From positions 1-64,000 of the forward strand of contig NZ_JYOO01000010.1 in assembly GCF_000956595.1 (NCBI RefSeq): a stretch of DNA of 64,000 nt. The letters are read 5' to 3'. The notes beneath the pieces were generated by a model that saw only the letters and a program-made list of their open reading frames with translations, made no database searches and was not told the origin of the DNA. The DNA comes from Priestia aryabhattai B8W22 (lineage in GTDB: Bacteria; Bacillota; Bacilli; Bacillales; Bacillaceae_H). Positions 28,200 through 36,724 of this stretch are shown in pieces (position 1 is the first letter of the stretch; the number at the start of each line of letters is the position of its first letter). The position numbers and the translations under genes were made by a program.

Positions 28200-29009
28200 T
28201 TATTTCGTTTTAGAAGGACTTTTCTTCATTTGTTTGCGTTCGTTCATTAAATCATCAATACTTTTAAACGTATAGCCCTGCTTTTTTAAATCCACAATCG
28301 CTTGATCTAACGCATCTGCGTTATCTTTTGAAACGGTATGCAAAAGCATAATCGCACCTGGATGTATTTGAGCCATCATATTGTCGTATGAGTAGCGCCA
28401 GCCTTTTTGTTCATTCACTTTCCAGTCAACGAATGCAAGTGACCAAAATACATTCGTATAGCCTTCTTGCTTTGAAAGAGCTAGCGTTCGCTCGCTAAAT
28501 ACACCTCTAGGTGAGCGAAGATACTTCATTTCATCACGACCCGTAATATTCTTGTATTCATCTTTTACTTTTTGCAGTTCCTCTTTAAAACGCGCATCAT
28601 CCACTTGAGTTAAGTCAGGGTGATGCCATGAATGATTGCCGACAATATGCCCTTCTTTTACCATTCTCTTAATTAGCTTAGGCTCTTCTTTTAAATAGTG
28701 TCCTGTTACAAAGAACGTGGCAGGAACCTTTCTTTTTTTGAGCACGTCTAATACCTGCGGTGTATAACCATTTTCATAACCGTTATCAAACGTTAAATAA
28801 ATATCTTTTTTAGTTGTATCTCCGAGGTAAAACGCATCATACTTAGCAAGAATTTGTTCATAAGCTGTACCTGCAGATGCGGGCTTGTGATTTTTACTTT
28901 TTTGAAATCCCCAGCTGATCGGAGTGTTTGGATACATTTGTGCTTCAACAGATGCTATGCCTGTTGACATCACAAATAAAAAAACGAGAAAAAAGGTGAA
29001 TCGGCGCAT
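28200..29009 (-). CDS. pdaA: Spore-cortex peptidoglycan N-acetylmuramic acid deacetylase PdaA
   Basis: A 269-residue secreted/forespore protein with a signal peptide (~1-24) and a polysaccharide-deacetylase (NodB/CE4) domain. Metal/catalytic motifs: TFDNGYENG, where the usual TFDDG has Asn as in PdaA; HSWHHPDLT; RSPRGVFSE; and MLLHTVS. It deacetylates MurNAc as the first step to muramic delta-lactam in cortex, needed for germination. B. subtilis YfjS counterpart; GAAAGGAG precedes ATG. Confidence 0.92.
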   Translation of the reverse strand: MRRFTFFLVFLFVMSTGIASVEAQMYPNTPISWGFQKSKNHKPASAGTAYEQILAKYDAFYLGDTTKKDIYLTFDNGYENGYTPQVLDVLKKRKVPATFFVTGHYLKEEPKLIKRMVKEGHIVGNHSWHHPDLTQVDDARFKEELQKVKDEYKNITGRDEMKYLRSPRGVFSERTLALSKQEGYTNVFWSLAFVDWKVNEQKGWRYSYDNMMAQIHPGAIMLLHTVSKDNADALDQAIVDLKKQGYTFKSIDDLMNERKQMKKSPSKTK

Positions 29010-29103
29010 AAGAAGCTCCTTTCGGAAGTCATTTTACGCTTAGTATCCACTCAATTTTCTCGTTCATGAACGTTACTTTTTACCATACGCTTTGGACGTA
29101 TGT

Positions 29104-30648
29104 TTATTTAAATACCGGTTCTTTAAATTGCTCAAGCTTTTCAAATGAAGACTTGTCTACATCTGCATGCAAGCTGTTTCCGTGTGAATCCATCGTCACT
29201 ACAGCTGTAAAGCCTTCTACTTTTAAATGCCACATTGCTTCAGGAATACCGAACTGCATCAAATCAACGCCTTCTACGCTCTTGATACAGTCAGCATAGT
29301 ACTGTGCAGCTCCGCCGATCGCATTTAAATATACGCCGCCGTGCTCTTGAAGAGCAGCAAGCGTTTTAGGACCCATACCGCCTTTACCGATAACCGCGCG
29401 GATACCAAATTTCTTCATAATATCTCCTTGGTACGGTTCTTCACGGATACTTGTTGTTGGTCCTGCAGCGGTTACGTGCCATTTTTCGTCTTCATCTTTT
29501 AACATAACCGGACCACAGTGATAAATGATTTGTCCATTTAAATCAATTGGCGCATCGTGATCTGTTAAATGCTTATGAATAGCGTCGCGTCCTGTGTACA
29601 TCATACCGTTGATGCGCACCACGTCGCCAACTTTTAATTCACGAATTTGCTCTTCTGTAATAGGTGCTTGTAATACAACTTCTTTTGTTTCATCCGCATT
29701 TTGCTTCTCTTCGGCGCCTGCATTTTTATTAAAATCTACTTCTTCGCCTTCTTGATACAGCCACTCTTGAACGCTTCCTGTATCAGCATTGATTTTAATA
29801 CCTAAGCGACGGTAAGCCCAGCAGTTATACGCAACTGACACGTAGAAGCTAGCAGGAATACGATTGATTACGCCGACTTTACAGCCAAGTAATGTCGTTT
29901 CTCCACCAAAACCCATCGTACCGATTCCTAACTTATTAGCATTTTCCATTACATACTCTTCTAATTCTTTCAGCTGAGCATTTGGATTTTCATCATCTAA
30001 GTTTCGGAACAGCTGCTCTTTTGCTAATTCATAGCCTGTTGTACGGTCGCCACCGATTCCAACACCAATGACGCCGGCACTACAGCCTTGACCTTGTGCT
30101 TGATACACAGAGTGCATCACACATTTACGAATGCCGTCTAAATCACGGCCAGCTCGACCTAAACCTTCTACTTCACAAGGCAGGCTGTACTGAATGTTTT
30201 TATTTTCACAGCCGCCGCCTTTTAGAATAAGACGCGCATCAATATAGTCATTTTCCCACTGCTCAAACTTAATAACCGGCGTGCCGCCGCCTAAATTATT
30301 ACCGCTGTTTTCTCCCGTTAACGAATCTACGGAGTTAGGGCGAAGCTTTCCGTGCTTTGTTGCTTCTTCAATTGCCCAATAAATCGCTTCTTTAATTTGA
30401 AGCTGATTCACTCCTACAGGGGTTTTAATTTTAAATGTTGGCATACCCGTATCTTGACAAATTGGCGATAAATTATCATCCGCCATTTTAATATTATTGG
30501 TAATGGTCGCTAAAGACATTGCTGCACGAGTTCCTGCATTTTCACGCGCTTTTGCCTTTGCGATAGCACGTCGAACGTCTTTTGGCAATTTTGTAGATGT
30601 TTCAACAATTAAATCGTACATGCTTTGTTTTAAAGCTTCAATCATCAC
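29104..30648 (-). CDS. Class I fumarate hydratase ([4Fe-4S])
   Basis: A 514-residue single-chain class I fumarase, alpha and beta parts joined. Cluster cysteines occur in SPICQDTGMP, GQGCSAGVIG and GGETTLLGCKVG; the beta part has YTGRDAIHKHL and the MGPKTLAAL motif. A charged linker (GAEEKQNADETKE) joins the halves. It interconverts fumarate and malate in the citrate cycle and is oxygen-sensitive. GTG and ATG starts are adjacent behind GGGAGG. This differs from the class II CitG of B. subtilis. Confidence 0.9.
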   Translation of the reverse strand: MMIEALKQSMYDLIVETSTKLPKDVRRAIAKAKARENAGTRAAMSLATITNNIKMADDNLSPICQDTGMPTFKIKTPVGVNQLQIKEAIYWAIEEATKHGKLRPNSVDSLTGENSGNNLGGGTPVIKFEQWENDYIDARLILKGGGCENKNIQYSLPCEVEGLGRAGRDLDGIRKCVMHSVYQAQGQGCSAGVIGVGIGGDRTTGYELAKEQLFRNLDDENPNAQLKELEEYVMENANKLGIGTMGFGGETTLLGCKVGVINRIPASFYVSVAYNCWAYRRLGIKINADTGSVQEWLYQEGEEVDFNKNAGAEEKQNADETKEVVLQAPITEEQIRELKVGDVVRINGMMYTGRDAIHKHLTDHDAPIDLNGQIIYHCGPVMLKDEDEKWHVTAAGPTTSIREEPYQGDIMKKFGIRAVIGKGGMGPKTLAALQEHGGVYLNAIGGAAQYYADCIKSVEGVDLMQFGIPEAMWHLKVEGFTAVVTMDSHGNSLHADVDKSSFEKLEQFKEPVFK

Positions 30649-30772
30649 TTAATTCCTCCCATATCCCGCTAATGTATGTATTTATCTATCTGTCGTACAA
30701 CTTTCAAAATTTATTATACTCCTTCAAAAATTGTTTCGAAAGACCTTTATAGGAGGATTTCCACTTCAAGCA

Positions 30773-30801
30773 AAAAAGCGCTAGTTTTTCTAGCGCTTTT
30801 T
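30773..30801 (-). terminator. Terminator of the SE1561-family gene
   Basis: Stem AAAGCGCTAG/CTAGCGCTTT with T5 loop and T tract on the minus side. Confidence 0.8.
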
Positions 30802-30808
30802 TCTTTGT

Positions 30809-30994
30809 TCATTCTTTATCTTTTTTAAACTGCTCACATTTTGCTTCGAGGTCATCAATCATTGTAATCAAACGGTCAATGTCTTCTAGGTCTGTGTTTT
30901 CAGGCTCCATAGAGTCTAATACGTGTACAAACATATTTAAACGATCTTTTAAATAACGTACTTGTGAATCTTTATCTCGAACGGCGTTTCCCAT
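30809..30994 (-). CDS. SE1561-family small protein
   Basis: A 61-residue charged, helical cytosolic protein (MGNAVRDKDSQVRYLKDRLNM..., ending CEQFKKDKE) of the SE1561 family found in Bacilli and staphylococci. AGGAGGG precedes the ATG. Function unknown. Confidence 0.75.
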   Translation of the reverse strand: MGNAVRDKDSQVRYLKDRLNMFVHVLDSMEPENTDLEDIDRLITMIDDLEAKCEQFKKDKE

Positions 30995-31197
30995 TTTAAA
31001 CCCTCCTGATATAGCTTTTCATTCGTATTTCTTTATATCCTAACGAATACTTTCATATTTGACAACTAAAAGCAATAAAATCCATAATAGTCACTGGTGT
31101 CCGTTTTGAATGAGACGTATAATTTAGTCTAGCAGGACGGACCGTGAGATGTTTTCATCATCATTTCACTTTACGGAAAAATAAAAGGAGTTTTTTT

Positions 31198-32316
31198 ATG
31201 GCCACTTTACAACGAATTACCCCGGAGTTCGATCCGTGGGAAGCGTATTTAGATATGAAACAATATGGCAAACCCACGCTTACAAACGTTGAATTTACCA
31301 CAACGACGCTTTGTAATATGCGATGTGAGCACTGCGCAGTTGGATATACGCTGCAGCCAAAAGATCCAAACGCACTGCCGCTTGATTTAATTTTAAAACG
31401 TCTCGATGAAATTCCAACTCTTCGAGCGTTAAGCATTACGGGCGGAGAGCCGATGATGTCTCTATCTTCTGTGAAAAATTATGTGGTGCCTTTATTAAAG
31501 TATGCACATGAACGAGGTGTCCGTACACAGATTAATTCAAATTTAACATTAGATCTTGCTCGTTACGAACAAATCATTCCTTATTTAGATGTTTTACATA
31601 TTTCTCACAACTGGGGAACGATGGATGACTTTGTGGAAGCTGGCTTTGCAATGATGGAGCGAAAGCCTACTTATGAGCAGCGCGCCAAATATTTCGACCG
31701 TATGATTGAAAACAGCCGCGCGCTTGTAAAAGCAGGTGTAACGGTATCAGCTGAAACGATGTTAAATAAACGTACGCTTCCTCATATGGAAAAAATTCAT
31801 CGTCAAATTGTGGATGAAATGCTTTGTCAGCGTCACGAAGTACACCCTATGTATCCAAGTGACTTTGCCAGCACTTTAGAAACATTATCTCTTCCTGAAA
31901 TGCGTCAAGCTATTCATCACCTTCTTGATATTCGAGATGAAAATGTGTGGATGCTATTCGGCACGTTACCGTTTTATGCATGCAGTAATAACGAGGAAGA
32001 CTTAACGCTTTTACAGCGCTTGTATAGCAGTAAAAATGTAACCGTTCGAAACGATCCAGACGGGCGTTCTCGCCTAAATGTAAATATTTTCGACGGAGAT
32101 ATCATCGTAACTGATTTTGGTGATACGCCTCCTCTTGGCAACATTCAAGATACAAAACTTACAGACGCTTTTGATACGTGGCAACAAAGCACGATTTCTA
32201 AAGAACTTAGCTGCCATTGTTCAGCAGTGTCGTGTTTGGGACCTAATATTTTGGTGAAAAACAGCTATTATCAAGGTACTGATTTCAGCAAACTCCAAGC
32301 GAACATTACAAAATAA
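31198..32316 (+). CDS. yfkAB: Radical SAM/CxCxxxxC-motif protein YfkAB
   Basis: A 372-residue radical SAM enzyme. The cluster motif CNMRCEHC (CxxxCxxC) is near residue 30, followed by the GGEP-type motif SITGGEPMM. A C-terminal domain carries CHCSAVSC (CxCxxxxC), the feature defining the YfkAB type. AAGGAG lies ahead of ATG 31198. It is cytosolic; the substrate is unknown. It is divergent from the SE1561 gene and convergent with yfkD. Confidence 0.9.
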   Translation: MATLQRITPEFDPWEAYLDMKQYGKPTLTNVEFTTTTLCNMRCEHCAVGYTLQPKDPNALPLDLILKRLDEIPTLRALSITGGEPMMSLSSVKNYVVPLLKYAHERGVRTQINSNLTLDLARYEQIIPYLDVLHISHNWGTMDDFVEAGFAMMERKPTYEQRAKYFDRMIENSRALVKAGVTVSAETMLNKRTLPHMEKIHRQIVDEMLCQRHEVHPMYPSDFASTLETLSLPEMRQAIHHLLDIRDENVWMLFGTLPFYACSNNEEDLTLLQRLYSSKNVTVRNDPDGRSRLNVNIFDGDIIVTDFGDTPPLGNIQDTKLTDAFDTWQQSTISKELSCHCSAVSCLGPNILVKNSYYQGTDFSKLQANITK

Positions 32317-32317
32317 C

Positions 32318-32350
32318 AAAAAGAGATTCCATCGTGGGAATCTCTTTTTT
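32318..32350. terminator. Convergent terminator of yfkAB and yfkD
   Basis: Stem AAAAAGAGATTCC/GGAATCTCTTTTT with short loop and T/A tracts on both sides. Confidence 0.88.
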
Positions 32351-32352
32351 TG

Positions 32353-33153
32353 TTATCTCGGCTGATCGTAAGCCCCAAAACTTAAGGAGACATAATCTTG
32401 TACTGGAATCCATGCTCCAATTCCTTGAGACGTTACATTTCTCACCACAATTGAACGCTTGCTGCCTTTTACCGTTACATACACTTCTCCATACGTCACT
32501 TTTCCCTTTTCACTTACGGCAGGCGTGTACGCATAGAGATAACCTACTTTTTTGGGAGCTACGTTATACACCTGGTCTTTTTTCGTTCCGGCACCTACAA
32601 ACGTTTGAAATGATAAAGTGAGCTTTGTTTTTTTAGCTGCTTCAATTAGCATCATTTGTTTAACATGATCAGGCTGGGGCACTTTTGCTGTTAATCCGCC
32701 TTTTACATGGCTTTGATTTTCCTGACTGTACATCATTTTGTACTGAGTTTTTCCTGCTCTGTTATCATAATGATTCGTATTGATTCGCTGGTGCTGCCAG
32801 TTAACGTTTGTTTCTGTTGATTCATAATTTAACGGCCACTGTCCTAAAAAAATGGTTGCTCTGAACCCAATTGCCCATGGAGTTTTAGAAATGTTTGATT
32901 CATTTAATATACGAATTAAATCAGGGTTTTCAATTTTTACATTTGACGTTTCAATGAGCTCTTTTGTGAACTCACTCGGCTGCAAATAAGGCGTGTCTTG
33001 ACTAGCATTTGGATACGTATTTTCTTTTGAAATATTTAAAGCTGAAGAAGGCACGTTGATGGTAGGCTGAGCTGTTTTAGCAATGGCGATCTTCGTTGAA
33101 CATGAAAATGAAATAATGATGGTAAACACAAATAAAAGCAATTTACGTAACAT
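32353..33153 (-). CDS. yfkD: Secreted/lipid-anchored-like protein YfkD
   Basis: A 266-residue exported protein with a hydrophobic N-terminus (residues ~3-25) containing SFSCSTK, which looks like a weak lipobox. The remainder is beta-rich and follows the YfkD family (WAIGFRATIFLGQWPLNYES, CxSQGIGAWIPVQDYVSLSFG). GAAAGGAG precedes ATG. YfkD of B. subtilis is a sporulation-associated protein of unknown function; order next to yfkAB and chaA is conserved. Confidence 0.83.
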   Translation of the reverse strand: MLRKLLLFVFTIIISFSCSTKIAIAKTAQPTINVPSSALNISKENTYPNASQDTPYLQPSEFTKELIETSNVKIENPDLIRILNESNISKTPWAIGFRATIFLGQWPLNYESTETNVNWQHQRINTNHYDNRAGKTQYKMMYSQENQSHVKGGLTAKVPQPDHVKQMMLIEAAKKTKLTLSFQTFVGAGTKKDQVYNVAPKKVGYLYAYTPAVSEKGKVTYGEVYVTVKGSKRSIVVRNVTSQGIGAWIPVQDYVSLSFGAYDQPR

Positions 33154-33257
33154 CTAGAAACTCCTTTCAACATCGTTAATGAATGCAACCATAGTTTTTT
33201 CAAACATCCCCTGTTTTATCCTGAATACCAAAAGGGAAATTCTTCTATTCACCTACA

Positions 33258-33294
33258 AAAAAGAAACGTCCACATAAAGTGAACGTTTCTTTTT
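33258..33294 (-). terminator. Terminator of chaA
   Basis: AAAGAAACGT pairs with ACGTTTCTTT just past the stop; T6 follows. Confidence 0.7.
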
Positions 33295-34349
33295 TAAATA
33301 AGATAAAAACCAATTCCCATAATAATATAAGCGCCTAAAAGAGTTGCACCTTCGAACCAGTTTGTATCTCCGTCGTTAGAAATGGCAATCGTTAAAAATA
33401 CGGCTGTTACCATCGCAATCAACTCCGGCCACGTAAAAACAAGAGACATTTGATTTTCGAACATCAGCGACACTAACACTAGTATCGGTGCTACAAACAT
33501 CGCTACTTGTAAAGTCGAGCCAACAGCAATTTCAACTGCTACACCCATGCGATTTTTAACAGCCATAATAATTGCGGAAGCATGCTCTGCCGCGTTCCCA
33601 ACAATCGCTACAATGATGACCCCGATGAACAGCTCACTCCAGCCAAAGCTTTCCGAGACAATTTCGATTGTACTTACCAAGCTTTCGGATACGTAAGCTA
33701 CAGCTAACGTAGACAAAAAGAGAACCGCAATCGCTTTCCACATTGACCACTCTGGCTCCTCATGTTCTTCCACTTCTTCACTTTTATGCTGATACACGCC
33801 TCGATGCGTTACTAGCTTAAAAAATAACGCCGCTAAGTACAAGATGATGAGAATAATGGAGATTCCAACACTTAGGGACATGGTCTTCGCTTCGTCCATT
33901 TCGCTAGCAAACACTTCAGGAATAACAAACGCAACAATAACGGCAAAGATCAATAATCCAGAATTATGTCTTGCATCATAGACGTTAAATTCTTGACGCT
34001 TAAATTTAAGTCCCCCGATAAAGAATGAAAGACCCCCTACAAGAAGAAGATTTCCTAATACAGAACCGGTTAACGATGCAAGCACTACGGCTGTAAGGCC
34101 TTCTTTTAGAGCAAAAATAGAAATAATTAATTCTACAGCGTTACCAAACGTGGCATTTAATAGACCGCCTATTCGAGGACCAGCTACAACAGCTAAGCTC
34201 TCTGTTGCTCTTCCCATAAAAGCTGCGAGGGCAATGATTGTTAAACAGTAAATAATAAACATAAGAACATCTGACCAGTGCATCATGTGCCCAATAACAG
34301 ATAGCGGCACCCCAAGAATAACCGCTATAAGAAAAATCCGATTGATCAT
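33294..34349 (-). CDS. chaA: Ca2+/H+ (cation) antiporter ChaA (YfkE)
   Basis: A 351-residue CaCA-family exchanger with 11 or so membrane helices and the two alpha-repeat signatures NATFGNAVELIISIFAL and GNAAEHASAIIMAVK, whose acidic residues bind calcium. A His/acid-rich cytosolic loop (HKSEEVEEHEEPEW) sits mid-protein. I place the start at ATG 34349 (MINRIFLI), matching the 351-residue B. subtilis ChaA; GTG 34361 overlaps the ribosome binding site. Confidence 0.9.
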   Translation of the reverse strand: MINRIFLIAVILGVPLSVIGHMMHWSDVLMFIIYCLTIIALAAFMGRATESLAVVAGPRIGGLLNATFGNAVELIISIFALKEGLTAVVLASLTGSVLGNLLLVGGLSFFIGGLKFKRQEFNVYDARHNSGLLIFAVIVAFVIPEVFASEMDEAKTMSLSVGISIILIILYLAALFFKLVTHRGVYQHKSEEVEEHEEPEWSMWKAIAVLFLSTLAVAYVSESLVSTIEIVSESFGWSELFIGVIIVAIVGNAAEHASAIIMAVKNRMGVAVEIAVGSTLQVAMFVAPILVLVSLMFENQMSLVFTWPELIAMVTAVFLTIAISNDGDTNWFEGATLLGAYIIMGIGFYLI

Positions 34350-34549
34350 CGATATGTACACCCACCTTATTCATTTTTTGACAACAAAATCAATCATATC
34401 AAATTAATAGAATTTGTATAGACTCACCGTCAATGTTAGTATTTTTAACCTATTTTTATAAATGATAAACCCCTAATTGATTTTTGATTAAGATATTTAA
34501 AAATCAGCCAAACTACCAAGGATAATGAGATAGAATGAGGAGTGAAAAA

Positions 34550-34963
34550 ATGAGTAATGATGTAAAAAATCAAATTTTATCCGTACTGGATGACTATACA
34601 ATCGGAACGTTAGCTACGATTCAAGATGGAAAACCTTATTCACGCTTTATGATGTTTTTTCATGAAGATCTTGTGCTCTACACCGCCACCAATAAAGATA
34701 CCCATAAAGTCGAAGAACTAGAAAAAAACCCTTACGTTCATATTTTGTTAGGCTATGATGGGCAAGGTTGGAGTGATCCGTATGTAGAGGTAGAAGCCAA
34801 AGTAAATGTAGAAACAAACGAAGAGTTAAAAAAGAAATTTTGGAATGAAAAGTTAAAAGAGTGGATTAAAAGTCCAGATGATCCAAATTATTTGCTTCTT
34901 CAGCTGACCCCTGAACGCATGCGCTATTTTGATAAAGCCGGAAGCAAACCAAAAGAAATATAA
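34550..34963 (+). CDS. Pyridoxamine 5'-phosphate oxidase-fold general stress protein (YdaG/GSP26-like)
   Basis: A 137-residue split-barrel flavin-binding-fold protein (TIGTLATIQDGKPYSRFMMFF, DTHKVEELEKNPYVHILLG, GWSDPYVEVEAKV) of the general-stress-protein-26 family, B. subtilis YdaG being the closest I know. Start ATG 34550 follows GAGGAG at 8 nt. Catalytic activity is unproven for the family. Confidence 0.8.
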   Translation: MSNDVKNQILSVLDDYTIGTLATIQDGKPYSRFMMFFHEDLVLYTATNKDTHKVEELEKNPYVHILLGYDGQGWSDPYVEVEAKVNVETNEELKKKFWNEKLKEWIKSPDDPNYLLLQLTPERMRYFDKAGSKPKEI

Positions 34964-34985
34964 AAGTGGACAATGTCCACTTTTA
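34961..34985. terminator. Convergent terminator (YdaG-like gene and osmC-like gene)
   Basis: Stem TAAAAGTGGACA/TGTCCACTTTTA, nearly palindromic, between two convergent stops. Confidence 0.8.
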
Positions 34986-35366
34986 TTTTATTTCGAAGGT
35001 TTCTGTCACTTTTATACTGTCAATAACCGACTGTAGCATCGAACAATTTTTTCGAGCTAGCTCAATTGATTTTTCAATTTTATCTAATGGAAGGTCTTCT
35101 CCTGTGATGATATAGTGCAAATGAATTTTTTCGATTCGCCCCGCTTTTTCATCATTGCGCGTCACATCAGCTTGGATGCGTAGATCTGAAAAAGAGATTC
35201 TTTTTTTCTCTAGAATCTTTCTTAACACGCCTCCGCTGCACACGGCAATGGACGATGTCATTAACTGATAAGGACGAAAGCCATGCTCTTCATCTCCGGC
35301 GATATGCAGCTCTCCGTAAGGAAGATTTGTCGTAAAACCCTCTTCTTTTTTCATGTTAAATTCCAT
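34983..35366 (-). CDS. OsmC-family protein
   Basis: A 127-residue OsmC/Ohr-fold protein. The two reactive Cys positions appear as SSIAVCSGGVLRKIL and ARKNCSMLQSV, the pattern of thiol-peroxidase-like OsmC proteins. ATG 35366 follows AAAGGAG at 8 nt. Probable peroxide detoxification; exact substrate unknown. Confidence 0.8.
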   Translation of the reverse strand: MEFNMKKEEGFTTNLPYGELHIAGDEEHGFRPYQLMTSSIAVCSGGVLRKILEKKRISFSDLRIQADVTRNDEKAGRIEKIHLHYIITGEDLPLDKIEKSIELARKNCSMLQSVIDSIKVTETFEIK

Positions 35367-35460
35367 TTTCTTCACTCCTTTACTTCATTATAAACCGCTT
35401 TTTATATAACCAACTACTCTCACTATGGATTACTTGTTACACTGCGGTTTTATTTCCGGG

Positions 35461-35555
35461 CACCATCACAATAAAAAAATCCGAACGAATTTAATTCTTG
35501 ATCAAGAATTAAATTCGTTCGGATTTTCCTTCAACTAACATACTTTTGTCCTAGC
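35461..35555. repeat. Repeat element C with a 26-bp perfect palindrome
   Basis: CACCATCACA followed by an A run, a perfect palindrome of 26-bp arms (35476-35501 and 35502-35527), then CCTTCAACTAACATACTTTT and GTCCTAGCCTTTTTTA. The first and last parts match the right half of the 340-bp element at 41694-42033; the tail matches element D. It lies past padC on the minus strand and can act as a terminator. Confidence 0.7.
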
Positions 35556-35573
35556 CTTTTTTATGCCGCCATG

Positions 35574-36062
35574 TTAAATTAATTTTCCAGCGCGAATATC
35601 ATCCGTCATTCCTTCGTAAGGCGCTTGAGCGATAACTTCCTCATTGTTCGCTCCGACATTTTTGATAAACGTAATATCAGCAAATTCCGGAACAACATAT
35701 TTTGGATATGTTTCGTATTTTTCACGGGATTCGTGCATTAAATCAAGATAATCATTTTGATAGCACACGGTAATTTCAGGATGTTCATGTACCCATTTTG
35801 GAAAGAAAATAATGCCGTGCATGCGTTTTTCATCAGGCATAAAGTTCAAAGATACATCTGTGCCCGTTGGTTCAGTCCAGGATACTTTATATACACCTTC
35901 TGTTAATTTCACAATATCTACTTTCTGGTCACGAACCCATCGTCCTGCCACCATTCCGCTATGAATACGGTAATCGATTGTATTTTCGTTTTTAATATAG
36001 ATTTCATATTCCCATCCGTTTTCGTATGTGTAAATCATATGATTCCCAATAAATTTTTCCAT
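35574..36062 (-). CDS. padC: Phenolic acid decarboxylase PadC
   Basis: A 162-residue beta-barrel decarboxylase that converts ferulic, p-coumaric and caffeic acids to vinyl derivatives. Family blocks present: [34 protein letters not shown] (catalytic Arg/Tyr region), [17 protein letters not shown] and [18 protein letters not shown] precedes ATG. It is the second gene of a two-gene operon with a DUF3237 gene under a PadR-type operator. Confidence 0.95.
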   Translation of the reverse strand: MEKFIGNHMIYTYENGWEYEIYIKNENTIDYRIHSGMVAGRWVRDQKVDIVKLTEGVYKVSWTEPTGTDVSLNFMPDEKRMHGIIFFPKWVHEHPEITVCYQNDYLDLMHESREKYETYPKYVVPEFADITFIKNVGANNEEVIAQAPYEGMTDDIRAGKLI

Positions 36063-36087
36063 GTTTATACCTCTCCTTTAATTTGAT

Positions 36088-36543
36088 TTATAAAACTTCA
36101 TATATGTCTAGCACAACGCTGTCTGGGTTTCTTACAGCAGCGCCTATAAAAATGCGGTCCTGTAACCACTTATACTTTGCACTTCCAGTTTCAAAGACAG
36201 GAATCGTACGAAAGTAAACGTGCTCTGGAGGTACAATTTCACCTTCAGCAGCCTGTTCTCTAAATTCTTTACTAACCTGACGTATTCCGTTGTTTTCAAT
36301 GTAGATAAGTTCATCATCTTCTGTGTGAATCACATAACGAGCAGATAAATCGACGCGGCCATCCCAACGAATAATTTGAGAATCTGCTCCGCTTGGAAGG
36401 ATTAAGCCTTTTATCTTTCCATTTGCAGTACCTGACTTAATGGGGATAAACTGTTTTTTCCCTAACCCTGTATGACCAATGACAATCGGGGTACCAACAT
36501 TAATTGTGAATGTCGCTATTTTCTTTAACCCTGGTTCTATCAT
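36088..36543 (-). CDS. DUF3237 (UPF0311) protein co-transcribed with padC
   Basis: A 151-residue beta-barrel-type protein of DUF3237, recognised by [29 protein letters not shown] and [21 protein letters not shown] 36543 has AGAGG 8 nt upstream. The stop is 25 nt before padC, so the two form an operon. The function of DUF3237 is not settled; this context points to handling phenolic acids or their decarboxylation products. Confidence 0.85.
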   Translation of the reverse strand: MIEPGLKKIATFTINVGTPIVIGHTGLGKKQFIPIKSGTANGKIKGLILPSGADSQIIRWDGRVDLSARYVIHTEDDELIYIENNGIRQVSKEFREQAAEGEIVPPEHVYFRTIPVFETGSAKYKWLQDRIFIGAAVRNPDSVVLDIYEVL

Positions 36544-36573
36544 AGCAATCACCTCTTAATTGTAAACAAAAAC

Positions 36574-36589
36574 ATGTAACTATTTACAT
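36574..36589. promoter_or_regulatory. PadR-type operator ATGT-N8-ACAT
   Basis: A perfect ATGT-8-ACAT dyad, the sequence reported for PadR binding upstream of padC-type genes, placed a few bases downstream of the -10 box of the minus-strand promoter. Confidence 0.85.
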
Positions 36590-36594
36590 ATTTT

Positions 36595-36623
36595 ATTCTA
36601 CTCCCCTTACATAAAGATGTCAA
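36595..36623 (-). promoter_or_regulatory. Sigma-A promoter of the DUF3237-padC operon
   Basis: TTGACA (36618-36623), 17-nt spacer, TAGAAT (36595-36600) on the minus strand. The operator at 36574-36589 covers the start site. Confidence 0.85.
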
Positions 36624-36724
36624 ATGGACAGCACGGCCTGTTTATATCCTTGTCAATAAAGCGTTTTCCTTGTACGATTAAACAGTTGGATTGACAAAAT
36701 ATAGATAAAAAGAGGTTAAATGCT

